Shown: piece after piece, positions 27,001-38,734 of the stretch
How the letters are laid out: each line of letters opens with the position of its first letter
Position numbering within the stretch: the first letter of the stretch is position 1
Assembly (NCBI GenBank): GCA_026874595.1
Contig: CM049312.1
Location: forward strand, 24,857,956 to 24,921,955
DNA length: 64,000 nt
Reading direction: 5' to 3'
Source: Sipunculus nudus
Taxonomy: Eukaryota > Annelida > Sipuncula > Golfingiida > Sipunculidae
Position numbers and translations under genes: made by a program
Notes under the pieces: model-generated
The model's input: only the letters and a program-made list of their open reading frames with translations
What the model was told of the DNA's origin: nothing
Databases searched by the model: none

Positions 27001-30000
27001 AGCCATCTGTCCAAAAATTCATTTCCTGATGATAACTCCAGCTTGGATTGATATATGGGTTTCAAACTTGACATATATTTCCAGCCATCTTGGAAAGTTT
27101 TCTCATAAACCATACAGGTGGCGCCACCTGAAAAATATGGTTTCTCCAGCTGATAGATGGAAGAAACCATAGTCGCTTGCTAAGTGTCAGTATATGCTGC
27201 TGAAGATGGGGGGGGGGGGGGGGGATTAATTGTCTTGGGATACTATGGCACCTGCAGTGCCAAGAAATATCTAGTTGTTTGGAATTTTCCCAAAAGAACT
27301 CAAGTATTCATGTACTGTTTTTCATAGGGGGAGGGTTCTGTCTAAGGGGGATATGGCAGATGGGGTATTGCCCACTACACATACAAAAACAGGTCCTGAC
27401 ATCAGATAGTGGACCAGATATATCTTCATTCACTAAATATAAAAGATCTGTAAGAACATGTCAGTGAGTGTCTTCTATTTTTAGTCTCATTTATATCTAG
27501 GTCCACCTGATGATACTGAGATGACCTTCTTATCAATAGGTGTTTAAGTGTCAGAGTGCCCTTGGGCTACTAGTTAGGGTCCCCCTTTCATCACTCATCA
27601 CTTCCTAGACCTGAGGTTATCAGAGCGTAGTTTCAGTGTTTGTGTAGTAGAGCTAGGTGTATCAAAGTAAGTTGGACACTGAGATAGTATATATGTAGCA
27701 CAGTAAACTGGACATTTAAAGCTATAATTATGGATTTACAGAACCCAGAGTTGGAGGCCAGAGTACAGAAACTCAAAGCTGAGCAAGAAAATAAAGAATA
27801 CAAGGAGATGACGAGGAATGTGGACCTGGGAGTGAGTATGATTATATATAGTATGTACATGTGTTATTATGGCGCATGTTAATTAATAAAAGTTAGAGGT
27901 TATTCACATGTGGTGTAGGTCATATCAAACTCAGCTTTAACTTTGCTTCTTGATTTGTATTTGTCATTTAAAACTTTCAATTTGCACACTTTTCTTACTT
28001 ATTAAAGAAATATTGCACCAAAAAACATATAATTTAACATATATATTTAATGCGGCAACCTCACAATTCCATGGATGTGATTTAATTTAGGGTATAATGT
28101 AATTGCCAGTTGGATATGATATACCCACCTGTAAAGATTAATCTTATATGAACATATATATCTGGCTGGGTTCAGAGTATGGGTCACTCTCAGCTTAGAT
28201 ACTGTGCATATCATGATAGACTTCTATGTGATAAATTACCTTTAATACCTTGGATGCAGATGTTCTTGATACACTTATGATATATAGGTTCACCAAGCTG
28301 TATTGAAGTCTCCTGTATCACAATTATTATTATAAAAGTCCTGAAGCTTTGGCCTCTATTGTATTTGTCCCTTTACAACTAATTCTGCTGTAAGATTATC
28401 TCTTCCTTTAGAATTTGCTATTTTTACAATATTATAAGGACAAAAATGTTGGTTTGTGCGTCTCCTTTTCCAACAATATTAGCTTTAATGCAGTATAACC
28501 AAAACAGCCCCTCCAGTCTGTGGCTAACAAGCCTTAATAATAATAATAATATATAGTATTTATATAGCGCCAAATTCTCCAATGGTCTGACTCACAGCGC
28601 AATTCACACACACACATTCTCACTTTTCACTTCATGGAAATCTACTCCCTGTGCCTGACCCAGAAAAAAAATTCATATTAATTACCAAAAGCTTTACGAA
28701 AGAGATAGGTTTTTAAATTAGTTTTGAATGATACAAGAGTTGGAGATTTTCTAAGTGTAATGGGAAGTGAATTCCAGACATTTGGGGCTATGAAACGGAA
28801 GGAACGTTCACCGATTTTCATATTACACTTTGGTACTTTAAGAAGATTTCCGCCAGCCGAGCACAGCGTACGCAAAGGCCGATAGGTTATTATTTTTTCA
28901 GTCAAATATGATGGAAGTGAGTCATCAAAACGGAGGTGAACAAAAACAGCAATTTTGTATTGTATACCGTACTTGACGGGAAGCCAATGGAGCTGTTTGA
29001 GCAGCGGAGTGATGTGGTCGGTCTTACGCTTCTTAAGAATGAGACGTTCACATTATGAGCTTATCTTTATCTCAGTTTATATCATTCATCTTCTTGAAAA
29101 AAATGCTAAAATTATATATATATTGGAAATATATACAGAATTAAAGATTTTAAAGAATCTGATTATTCTCAGTATTTTCAGTTGAAACATCTTTTATTTT
29201 GGTCTTATAATTACTAATTTCATGATTTCATTTAATAATTTTTTAGATGGAGATCATATGTCCTAGGTTATTTATATGTTTTTTCAGTTTACAAAGAGCA
29301 GCAATCAGAGACAACAGTAGAGGCTGTCATGTTCTTAGGCCAAAATAAAATAAAGGTATGGTTCTCAGGCACTTTTTTTCAGAAATCAGTGCGGGCGGGC
29401 GGTTTTTTTATTCTTAATTTTTTTGTATGTTTCGATGAAAATGTCAAATAATAAGGGAAAAGCATGATAATAACAGAATTTTGTTGGCTAAACAAGTCAA
29501 AGCACTAAATGACAAAGGAAATTGTATGATTTTATATACTTGAAAGAAATGTCCGAGCGGCTGCAGCTCAAATTTGGTCAGTTTCAATTGAAAATCAAAA
29601 TAAAAATTTTTGATGCGGGGGTTTAAAATTGATGCGGGCGGTGCCTGAGAACCATACCTTTTATTTTTTTTGGCCTTAGGTATCACGTATAAGGCAGGAT
29701 TTATTTTCAAAATAAAGATGAAAGGGCAAGTATAAAAACTGCTGTTTTTTTTTTCAATAGAAATCAAAGAAGAATGAATATGCATCATTTGGAGCAGATG
29801 GTAAGTTTATATGTATTCATGTTTCTAAAAGGGTAAGTTTTAAGGGGGCATTCCATATATATACTTATGCAGTACATATGGGTTATATATGTGTATGCAT
29901 GCAGCTAAGAATTGTTTTCTCGTAGATTGATTCCATATGTGTCTGCAGTATGTATCCTTATATACACATACAGCACGTTTCAGTTAGCTCCCTGTAGTGT

Positions 30001-33000
30001 TTGAAAATACATATGCATGGTAACATACAAGAAGTAGATCCAGTGGGGTCCACCTTAATCAGCTGCTGCAACCTTTTTTTAAGGGATTCAGCCTGGAACC
30101 CCCTTTTTCCTGACCTTGGGACCTTTTCAGGCTTTGACATTAGTCCTCCTGGGTTGGAAACCCCCCCCCCCCCCCCCCCCCCAACCCCTTTTGCCTAAAT
30201 CCTGGATCTTGGATCCGCCCCTGTAGACCGGGAATTCCTCACTTTGATGTTAATGATAGGATATTCCTCTCACAGTTGACTTCTCTACTCCTTCAGCTTT
30301 TGCTATATCTCTATTTTTCTTGCATATATACCTCATAAGCATACCTATTAATGGAATCAAAAGTGTCCGTTTTCTAGCTGCATTCACATACTTATGCACA
30401 AAAGAACTGCAGGCACATATTTTAAATGCTAGCTAAAATAAGAATCATCAGTGACAGCATGTTAAATAATTCTTTGTCTATGCATAAATGATACAGGATC
30501 TCTTAGAAAAAGAAGATTTATCTATTTTTCATTAATTTCCTCGCTAAAGCCATTTAAATGCTACTCTTATTCCACAAAAGGTCATATGACGCTCCCACTT
30601 TTTTCCTGCTTCATCGACTGGTTATGATATTAAGACTATTTTATCCTGGCCATGCTCTTGTCCCCTTCAAATCGAGACCAGTCATTAACCCACCCAGGAT
30701 GGACCACCATGGAGCTAATGTTGTAACATGATGCTAAACACTGACCGCAAACCAGCCCTGCACCTTGCATGCATAGGCCTGTGTGCAGGTGGGAAGTTAG
30801 CCTTATGTTACAAGATAGGAATTTGGGCAGTCAGGCAGGGCTGGTTGGTGACCATTCCTGTTTTACTGGAGACAGGAACATGGCTACAATAAAATAGTCT
30901 TAATGCCACTATAAGTTGATGAGGCAGGAACAAAGTTAGAGTGTAATATTACCTGTTGTTTAATAAAAGTATGAAAAACACCTGTTCCTCACAATGTGAT
31001 AATCATTAGGTTCTCCTTGTGCTGCACTTATGGTTGTTTTTTTCAAATACAGTAGAACCTCGAATAACGGAATGGTTCATCAGACATAAATTTTGTTTGG
31101 AAAATCGTGGTATTGGACATGCGAGGTCGACCACTTCAGCCCACCTTGCAGGCCCAAGCAGATCAACGTCCCTTAATGTTAATGTACTGCAAGTAACTTA
31201 AGTCTCTCTAGTACTACATCTTTTAGAACTTATTTTAAAACTTGCAGCAAAGCATTTACAATCATTTGTGCTATACTTTAAAAATAAACTGGCAAATTCT
31301 TCTATACATACAACTTACAAGTGTAACATATTTTTGTGTTTTAATTTTCGGTAAATTTGAAAATATTTTTGGTTCCTTATATTAAATTTTAAGAAAAGAC
31401 ATATTTTTGGAAAAAAGGGAGACAGAAATTCAAGGTTTTACTTTAGTTGGTGAATTTTTCATTGTCTGGCATTGCCATGAACCAGTAACTGGTCAACCCA
31501 GTGCATTTAATGTCAATAAATTCCTTGCAAATTAGACCTGTGAATAGAGAGGAGCTTTGGATTCAGTTCTTGATTCTATTATCTCCTTTGTTATAAATTT
31601 ACATCTCCTTATAAGTTATAGCAAACATTATACCACCATGTATGTTAGTGAGTTTGTAGCAAGTCAAGGAACAATTTAGTTCTCCCTCAGTTTTTGCACC
31701 ACCTTTTTTTATGTGAGATGAATGGTCTGAAGAGGAGTGATGAAAATGGATCCAGTTCACATACATGATAAACAGTCTCGACAAATGGTGTGCTCCTTTA
31801 AAGAAGCCTTCAGGGTGGTATATCCAAATAGAAATACATTTAATAATCATAAAAAAATCAATTTGGAGGAAGAGAATCAGCTACAATTTAATTGAGTGGT
31901 GGCCATTCAATGCATCAATTTTTCGGTGCATTTTTACACCCCTTGTGCATGTGGTTAGATTTCTGTATTTAAATTAACATATTTGATTACAGTTAAGAGC
32001 CTCAATTCTCAGCTGGTGGCAGTGTTCAACTTCCTGGTCACGGTGGCCGGAGCCTTCACGTTTGGCTACAAGAGTGTGGAGTTCACAGTAGACACACCAA
32101 ATATACCAATGGTATGTACAACAGTTTAATATGCAAATATGCTACAGTGAATATGCAAAATCTGCCTTTTTCTTTCAGGTAAATGATTTAGTGTACTGAT
32201 CAAGAAACTGCAGACAACCACTGTCAGGGTTTACCGCCATTACTGTAATTGAAACAAATACTGTGTTATTCCCTTACTTAATGACCTTAAACTCTCCCAC
32301 TTCAATCAGCACATTTTTATCAGCTTTACACAGCCATGCCTTGAGAAATATAATCATGGTAGCCAAGGCTACCATTTTTATGTGTTATGTCTTGCACAGC
32401 AGTGTGTCTGTTTAACTTAATATGGAAGGGCAGCACTTAAAACTTCTGGCTGTGTTAGTAATATCTTTGTTTCTAGAAAACTATATATTATGTATTTTAT
32501 ATATTTTACACAATAATAAAAATGTACATACTTAATTGTTATCTAGGGATAATTTATGACTGATTAAGGAATCCACATGTAATATTTAAATGAGCTTGTA
32601 GGTGTATAAATTTATGATTGTCTCAAATGCAACAAATTTTTGCTTTGTTTTAATTTTATGTTCAAATCCAGCTTGCTGTTGTGCAAGTAACGTGTATGCA
32701 TAGCTGCCAAATAATGAATATGTATGGTTTGTTCTCCTTAGCATAGTAACTCAACCTTCCTGAATGCCAAGGCAACCACATTCATAGCTTGTTGGGGGAC
32801 CTTTAGTAAATTATGGGCATACATAATAATACATGTGACAGTTAAATGAAAACATGATAAAGCTGACTTAAATTTGTTTTTTTTTTCTTTAGCCATTGTA
32901 ACTCCCATGCAAATGCAGGTTTTAAACCCTTATTGTGTAATAAATTCCACAATGCAAGAAAGGACTTCAGGTTTGCTAGACGAGTTAAATATGGCACTGC

Positions 33001-33226
33001 AAGGCTCACATCTCACGGTGCCGCACTTTAACACATCTCCCAAACCTTAACAGAATGCATAACATTTCACTAGACTATAACCAATATTTGTGTATGGTAA
33101 TGTTAAATTTCACAATGAATTTTTCAGAATAGCATTCTTGTTTTTCAGCAAATGTGTGCTGGGCTGATCTGTGCAACCATTGTCTTCTTTGCCGATCTGT
33201 ACTTTCTTTTGAAACATACGTCATGA
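15009..33226 (+). CDS. TMEM199: TMEM199/VMA12-like V-ATPase assembly factor, six exons, complete (206 aa)
   Basis: Endoplasmic-reticulum membrane factor for assembly of the V0 sector of the vacuolar H+-ATPase. Exons: 15009-15231, 23783-23853, 27742-27831, 29761-29800, 31993-32111, 33149-33226. All introns are GT/AG; phases sum to 207 codons including TGA at 33224. The human protein is 208 aa, so the length agrees. Recognisable blocks: SYLHELLEGAEIHLPEYEPP (exon 2, the family signature), NPELEARVQKLKAEQENKEY (exon 3), KSLNSQLVAVFNFLVTVAGA (exon 4/5), and a final hydrophobic LICATIVFFADLYFLL. Two membrane segments are predicted at about residues 149-166 and 183-202, with a short polar C-terminus. 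The N-terminal 140 residues are cytosolic and charged. Intron 1 (8.5 kb) is filled with repeats. The exon 4 choice (29761) is set by phase: a splice-like site at 29287 would run into a stop. Confidence 0.93.
17071..17775 (+). repeat. Diverged repeat units of about 160 bp ('TTTGGTCACATTTGAAT' family)
   Basis: Phrases such as 'tggtcacatttgaat' preceded by 'cctgattagg' recur at about 17105, 17265 and 17750, and again at about 20200, 22800 and 23110, with similar upstream text ('atgggtc'). Old, strongly diverged copies in TMEM199 intron 1. Confidence 0.55.
17579..17615. repeat. Perfect 14-bp stem, 5-nt loop inverted repeat
   Basis: AAAATGTGGTCACA (17581-17594), loop CCATA, TGTGACCACATTTT (17600-17613). 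A third direct copy of the arm is at 17539-17554. Confidence 0.85.
17800..18900 (+). repeat. Dispersed repeat interrupted by the hAT element
   Basis: The two halves (17800-17941 and 18781-18900) together match 19570-19800: shared 'gtgagcttatg', 'tggtgtggcgt', 'aggagctagcat', then 'tcagattttg', 'tagattttataggga', 'agctaaaaa'. Confidence 0.75.
17942..18772. mobile_element. hAT-type non-autonomous DNA transposon (831 bp)
   Basis: Terminal inverted repeats TAGTGTTGGGAC (17942-17953) and GTCCCAACCCTA (18761-18772), one mismatch, flanked by an exact 8-bp duplication AATCAGTC (17934-17941 and 18773-18780). Subterminal regions are rich in ATATCG/CGATAT and GGTATC strings. No transposase ORF. It interrupts a repeat whose uninterrupted paralogue is present at 19570-19800. 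Confidence 0.9.
19438..19520. repeat. Short palindromic minisatellite (GTCTAGACATCTAGACA)
   Basis: TCTAGA/CTAGAC occurs about six times in roughly 80 bases in a 13-17 bp register. Confidence 0.75.
19570..19830 (+). repeat. Uninterrupted paralogue of the repeat hit by the hAT element
   Basis: Aligns with the joined halves of 17800-17941 and 18781-18900 and has no insertion at the corresponding point, so it acts as an empty-site control. Confidence 0.75.
20228..22668 (-). mobile_element. Hairpin-ended element, copy 3 (reverse orientation, TMEM199 intron 1)
   Basis: Read on the minus strand, the left end (22668-22638) matches the 31-base start of copies 1 and 2 except at a few positions. The right end (20262-20228) has the hairpin AGCCCAGC...GCTGAGCT followed by A6, after a GGACGG-type run. 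Its interior differs from copies 1 and 2: it has several units of about 120-150 bp built around GGTCAAAGGTCAAGGTCACAGG-like text (20560-21320). Confidence 0.55.
20440..21330 (-). repeat. Diverged tandem units (GGTCAAGGTCAC type) inside element copy 3
   Basis: Units of about 120-150 bp, each with 'caaaccttcc...cttt cacat', 'gctcacctaccaa', 'ggggaagaa' and 'ttgaggtcaaaggtcaaggtcac'. At least five can be followed by eye between 20470 and 21320. Confidence 0.7.
24020..24317. mobile_element. Foldback-type MITE, copy 1 (298 bp)
   Basis: A perfect 15-bp terminal inverted repeat (ATAATAGGTCATTAC at 24020-24034; its complement at 24303-24317) that continues, less perfectly, for about 50 bp or more. 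No ORF of note. A relative is at 30577-30957. Confidence 0.75.
25900..27240 (+). mobile_element. Repeat family 'GTGACCTTGACCTT', copy a
   Basis: Starts with a GC-rich block (25920-25965, with GTCCCGCTCCC and TGTGAGCGGGATAA) and 'aaaatatttcactgatctttttcaaactt', then repeated units with 'agagtgaccttgacctt' and 'ggtggtgccacc'. Ends 'gtcagtatatgctgctgaag', a G17 tract (27208-27224) and 'gattaattgtc'. The same start and end occur at 40205-41850. Confidence 0.65.
28535..29045 (-). mobile_element. LINE 3'-end fragment (CR1/L2-like) with ATT tail
   Basis: On the minus strand a 75-codon frame (28905-28678) ends in RSFRFIAPNVWNSLPITLRK and FKTNLKTYLF, the usual last residues of CR1/L2-like ORF2 proteins. 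It is followed by a short 3' UTR, GGCGCTATATAAATA and a (TAT/ATT)n tail at about 28540-28556. 5'-truncated. The far upstream part (28920-29045) could be a different repeat. Confidence 0.55.
29338..29675. mobile_element. PIF/Harbinger-like MITE, copy 1 (338 bp, TTA duplication)
   Basis: Inverted repeats of about 38 bp starting GGCCAAAAT, with the inner 18 bases GGTATGGTTCTCAGGCAC (29355-29372) exactly matched by 29641-29658. Flanked by TTA (29335-29337 and 29676-29678), the TWA duplication typical of PIF/Harbinger. Lies in TMEM199 intron 3, 85 bp before exon 4. Confidence 0.8.
30577..30957. mobile_element. Foldback-type MITE, copy 2
   Basis: Imperfect inverted repeats of about 90 bp: the left has 'ttcctgcttcatcgactgg' and 'attaagactattttat'; the right, reversed, has 'ttcctgcctcatcaactt' and 'attaagactattttat'. 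The inner part also matches copy 1 ('aggcctgtgtgcagg'). Confidence 0.7.
31050..31443. mobile_element. pogo/Tigger-like MITE, degenerate (394 bp)
   Basis: Left end CAGTAGAACCTCGAAT is the classic pogo-type terminus. The right end, reversed, is AAGTAAAACCTTGAAT (13 of 16 match). TA on both sides (31048-31049 and 31444-31445). No transposase. Confidence 0.7.
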
Positions 33227-33356
33227 AGAAGTCAAGGTCATCACCTCCATTACCAGGGACTGAAGGTCATCTTCACAAAAGTTCTTGTTGTTATAAATAA
33301 TGATATAACAAAATTTGACTGACTGACAATCTATTTTTAAAGGTTTTTTACTGAAT

Positions 33357-33362
33357 AATAAA
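33357..33362 (+). terminator. Candidate poly(A) signal AATAAA for TMEM199
   Basis: First AATAAA after the stop codon, about 131 nt downstream. Other AATAAA hexamers lie further down (for example near 37720), so a longer 3' UTR is also possible. Confidence 0.4.
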
Positions 33363-33831
33363 CCACATTTTGGAGCTCTCTATATTTGTCATGACAGTTT
33401 CTGAATGTAGTCATGCATGGTAAGTCCTGTACTTTGGTTAGATTGATTAGCAAATGAAAATTGTTGTAGGAAAACATCTTAAAGTGATGTTGTAATTACG
33501 AGAACATCATGTATACACCTTTAATTTCATTAAGATTGTAACTAACTGCTCTGTTGTAGATATAATTTTGTTAAACCTAGGGTATGTGCTGCTTCAATTG
33601 TGTGGAGCCCAATTTGAGAAATTGTACAATCACTCTTCCAAATACCTGTACCCTTTATTGTGTTTAATGTTGATTATATATACATGTTTTTATAAAAAAA
33701 AATATACATGAATGCCTGAACAGGGATATGAGACTTAGATATAATCTAAGGTTAATATTACAGGGGACACTTGAATATTAGGGTCTTGCAAAATATTACC
33801 ACAGGGATCAAGATTGCTTTATTGTTTTTTT

Positions 33832-33862
33832 AGCTCAGCTGACATCCAAGTCTTGCTGAGCT
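33832..33862 (-). repeat. Solo 3'-hairpin end of the hairpin-ended family
   Basis: Preceded on the plus strand by a T run; arms AGCTCAGC (33832-33839) and GCTGAGCT (33855-33862). No matching left end was found downstream, so this is probably a truncated copy. Confidence 0.45.
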
Positions 33863-35339
33863 ATTGTGATTCTCTCTCTGGTAGCAAGGAAAATGGAAAC
33901 CCTTAGATCTAGAAACTTCTAAAATTATAACCAGACTAGCCATTTTAAAATGGGAACATTAAATTGGATAAATGTGAGTTAAACTGTTGGTGCAGCTTGC
34001 AAGTATTACTTAATTTTGCTTGGGATTCATTGTTTAATGAACTCATTTACATATAATTCTGTCAGGATGCAAAGTTTGTATAAAAGCTCTTTAAAAATGT
34101 TGAACAGAGTTGTAAAATTTCAATACAGTTGGTTCATTTTGAATACAAAGTAATACAAAAGAGACAGTTTCTCGATATTTAATGCATGTACTCATTTAAA
34201 AATTTTTCTGCATAATGAACTTCCTCTCAATACATACAAATGGTTTGCACGCTGAGTGGTAAGTTTTAAACGTAAAACACCACATTTTTCTCACAATATT
34301 AACTCAGCAATCATACATTTGTACAGAAATAACATTCTAAGCCAGACAAACTTGATTCCAGTTAAATCCAGCCAACCAGTCGGAAAAAATAAAGGTCACT
34401 ACCACTTTTGAAAATCATGTTATCGTATGAAGTTCTTAGATATGTTCGCCCTCAGTCTTACAGGCTGTGATCTTTAGCTTAGCACATTGATGTATGGGTT
34501 TAGTTGTTTACTGCCAATATAGCATGGTGCAAGGATTGTTTATTTGATAAGACTGTGTTCTCAGTCATAACCCCAGCCTTCAGAGATTGGAATATATATT
34601 TATTGCACCAATGATGCTAATTAATTTATTATAATGCCTTTATTCTGGATTGTCTGACTAAACCAGTCAGTTCAGCGGGAAGATCTGCCATCCCCTGTGT
34701 ATTGTCCATTGCCAAAATGTTAAAAATGGTTTTTATTAGTTTTAGTGATTAATCAAAGATTAGTCATATGACTTGTTTCAACGGTAGATATCACATTGGG
34801 TCTGTCATTCCTGTCTAATTGTCTTGGGCTTGTGCATAACCAAGATTAAAAATGGTCCTTCATTTGAACATTTTACCCTATATGTGTGCTTGAGAAGTGT
34901 GGGGCATTACTTTTAGCCTGAAGAATATATATATATAATATATATGTACTGTGAGGGATTTCAAAATAATTTTACTTTATTAATTATATAGTTTATTTTC
35001 ATCATGCTTCTTTTCTTACATTGTTCTAAGGTAGATCTCATAAATAGATATCTTATTTTCTGTGTGGAAATATTTTTTAATTGATTGACTTCAGTTGAAA
35101 GTCAGGAGTTCCTGTAGAACATATCAGTTTCCATAAGCGTCATATATTGTTGCAGTTCTCTTGAACTCTACCCAAACTTATGTTTCTTTGATACATGTAT
35201 CTGCTGTTAATGCTATGTTTGCTGTACAAAATGTACATATAGATTTGACTTGGGCCCCTTGAAGTGTTGTTTGATACAAGTCGAGTTATAACGTCCACAG
35301 TATTATACTTCAGTCTCAGACAATACAATCTTGTAGCTG

Positions 35340-35506
35340 TTTGAAATTCGCAATAACTTTATATTGTCCTACAAGGTCAGGTAAAATAAAACAGTATGCA
35401 TAGTTGGTTTCATGTAAGCGATGTTACAATTTCGTGATTTTTTAATTTTCATTGTTTTGTGAGGGTTTCATTTTCACAAATTCATGATACACTAACCAAC
35501 ACAGTA
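35340..35506. mobile_element. Degenerate partial copy of the TACTGTG MITE
   Basis: Has 'tgtgagggtttcattttcacaaattc' followed by 'ccaacacagtata', matching the end of 57588-58039 in order. Confidence 0.45.
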
Positions 35507-36743
35507 TATACATAGCTATGTATAATTATTTGCTGAAGACCCATGGAAGCATCTGATGAGTGGTAATTTCTTCTTCACTATAGGCAGATAAATAAAAAAA
35601 AGTCCTGATATTATGTATAATATAAGTATTTGACATAGAGGTATCACAAAAATCTGTTATTATTTAAGTATTTGTCATCCCCAGGGGATGCGGCAGAAAG
35701 ATATAACCTACATAAGATGTCAGCTGATCGGGCTGTACAATAATTATGAATGTTCACCTGTGTGGGCTTGGCATTTTTTCGTATAAGTTTCATTTTCATG
35801 ATAATTTTAGTTTGGAAAATAGTACATTTGAAACCCTCAGAACTAAAAGCCAACCTTAATCTATTTAAATTCTGTATGAGCAATGAGATAGACACCCAGA
35901 CATTGTATCAGAAACTGTTCAATGTCGTTCCCACCCCAAAGCACAGCTACAGGTTTCTTAATATTTATAATATCTGAGCAGCTTTGTGTATTATATTTTA
36001 TTAGGTTGTATATATGACATCAGTGTGCTTGGCATACATGAAATCAGTGTTCAGAATCTAGTCACATTGTTATTAAGGCTAGGTTGCTTTTTGTATATTT
36101 AAGAAATGTATATGAGGGTTTTGTCATCTCCACACAACCAAGACTATGATGGCTACGCTTTTCACAGACCTTGATTCAGAGACCCGCCCTGGCCTCTGTT
36201 TTATGAACAATGAACAAGCCTGCAAGTGTTGGAGCTGTAATAAAAACTGCCAATCAAATCCAACGAATAAAACGTAAACAATACACTGTTCAGTGCTGTC
36301 TGAAGGAGAACACGTGCACCAGAAATAGGACAGGTTTAGAAGGCTTTATTTGACTGGTCAAATTTTCAATGCCCTCCCAGCAATGTTGAATGTTTGGTTT
36401 AGAAGTACAACTAGACCTGCACGAATAATTTGATTGGTTCAACTGCCTTGTACATTATTCATGAAATAGACGCCAGAGCAGCTCGCTGCATCAAGATATG
36501 TGAAAAGCATAGCTGCCACAGACTTAGTTGTAGAATGATGGGTTTTGTGTAAATTTAGACATCATATATACACTTAGACATTATATGTATATTAGTATAT
36601 TAATGGCTTTTCGGTTTGTCAGTGTACACCACCGTGCTTTGAGAATCTTGTATGGGTTCCATGGATCTGCAGATGCTTGATGATTAAATTACTAAGTGCT
36701 GTATACATCAATTGTAGCCTCTCATTGGGCACTTCAGGAGAGG

Positions 36744-36809
36744 ATGTAGGGCTGAAATGATGGTAAATGCTCGACTATGTAGGGCTGAAATGATGGTAAA
36801 TGCTCGACT
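36744..36809. repeat. Perfect 33-bp tandem duplication
   Basis: The unit beginning ATGTAGGGCTGAAATG at 36744-36776 is repeated without change at 36777-36809. Confidence 0.95.
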
Positions 36810-38734
36810 AAAGTACTTGTATACGTGAGGAAACTTAAATATTAGTGTCCGTTTGTCACAAAAACGTGCTGTTTTTTTTTGCATTTCATAAACGAGGGTT
36901 TGAAGTTTTATTAATTCTCCAGGTATGCCTGTGCCCTACCTGTTATACATAACGGTAAAATACACTGTTAAAGGTATAATACTGAAAGTAAGCCAAATAT
37001 TTGGTGGATTAAATTTATGCTGTGACATGTGTACTTGTATATGGGTCGTAAGCATATATAGTTGAATGATAACTTTAATAGCACATAACCATATTTCAAA
37101 ATGTACAGTGTACGAGTCCAGATTTAAGAAGTATGTGTTAGGTTGGAAATATTTGATTTTGACCCCCCACAATTCTTGCATGATGAATATTAAAACCGAT
37201 TCTGGGTTGGAATATTTTATCTAAAACAAATATGCAATGTATTATTATTCAAACCGTAACTAAGATTAATAGAGCAGTGAACAGAGGCAAAACATTAGAA
37301 GATGTAAATGCAGGGAAGTTGCAAACCATGATACAGTACCTCGGTTTAAATTGTTTCCTTTTTACTACAACGCAGGGACATTGTAACATTTTATAAACAA
37401 ATATTTTGACCAGATATTTTTATATACCTCTTTGCAGATTTTGAAAGGATGTGATTTCTCTTCGGATAGTGTGTATTAACATTATAAAACAAGATGCAAA
37501 ATATTGCTAATTGTGTTGTTAATTGCTTCAGATCTTTTTGTTTTATGTGAGATATTCAAATTTGTTATCGCATAATGCTACTTCATATTTTGTTGATTGT
37601 AAATGCATAATAAGTTACTGTTGACGTCAGTCTAAACAAAAAACGCCTCATGCCTATTCTCTGTTTGCTTGTTGTGTATATATGGCATTATTATTTATTC
37701 TTTTATATGTGAAGGAAAGAATAAATTGTTTATAATGTTCCCAGTTGTACTTTTTAATGTATTTGTGTAAACGCAAATGGTTCAGGTTTTGTGTTTAGCT
37801 AAGAAATGTGTGAAGTGCATAGAATGATAGTGTTGCCAACTCTTGGGCCTTAAACACTGTCCTGATATGACACGGCCTCCGATGACTCCTACATTTCTAG
37901 CGCCATATTGGCCCTCTGACATTACGACCAGTTTACTGGCTGCCAGAGTGCCTTTATTTCTAAGTCTGAGGAACGTATTATAAGGCCCTATGAAGATGCA
38001 AATATTTTCGTCATATTTGACAACGCCTCATGGCCTACAGGTACACTGTCAATTTACATAAATCAGACTAATCGTGAGTATTTTGGTGTATTTTCTAACA
38101 AAACCAAAGATGAGCGAGAAAATTTCCGTTTTAACTAAGCATATTGGTAAACCAGTCCGCATGTTTGTTGAATTTCTGACCGCATGATGCAGGACATTAC
38201 TCGTTATCATAGAGACGGGGTTTCAGGTTTGGTTGTGAGTTCACATGTATTATCTTGGTTAATGCAATATTCGTAGCATAATGTTAAGATTATGGGCTGT
38301 TTACCATTATATGAATGTAAAATGATGAAAGACAACTGCGATGCATTCCTCGATATTGTTTGTATCACGACTCAGGAAGGCTTACCAGTCCAAGTATCAT
38401 TGCCTACTGAGTCGGGTTGTCACGGCTATTATATATTTCTAACCCTGTCTGGGCTTTAGCACTTATGTTTGCTATTAAAATGCGTAAAATAAAATTCCAT
38501 GTGCCAATAGATGTAACTTAATGCCAGAGAGCCGTGATTTAGTTATATATTTTGCCGCGAGGTGCCAGGACCTATCCTAAGCGTTGCGACAGCAAGAGCA
38601 GGTTTGACGGCTTTTTGGGTGGGAGGAATTAAGTCATAACTGATGCATTAACTGGACCAGTGTTCTATATTTCCTATATTTTCTATTTAAATTATTTCCA
38701 ATAATTATTTCTCCAAACATTATACTATGGTTTT

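Noticed and set aside
28955-29185. Plus-strand 76-codon ORF
   Set aside because: Antisense to a LINE-derived repeat fragment; no family features.
29288-29340. An AG acceptor at 29287 as the start of TMEM199 exon 4
   Set aside because: In the required phase it reads into TAG after ten codons and has no family similarity; 29761-29800 keeps the frame and the KSKKNEY...VKSLN continuity.
29444-29788. Minus-strand ORF of 114 codons
   Set aside because: Made of the Harbinger-like MITE and overlaps TMEM199 exon 4 on the other strand; composition is not coding-like.
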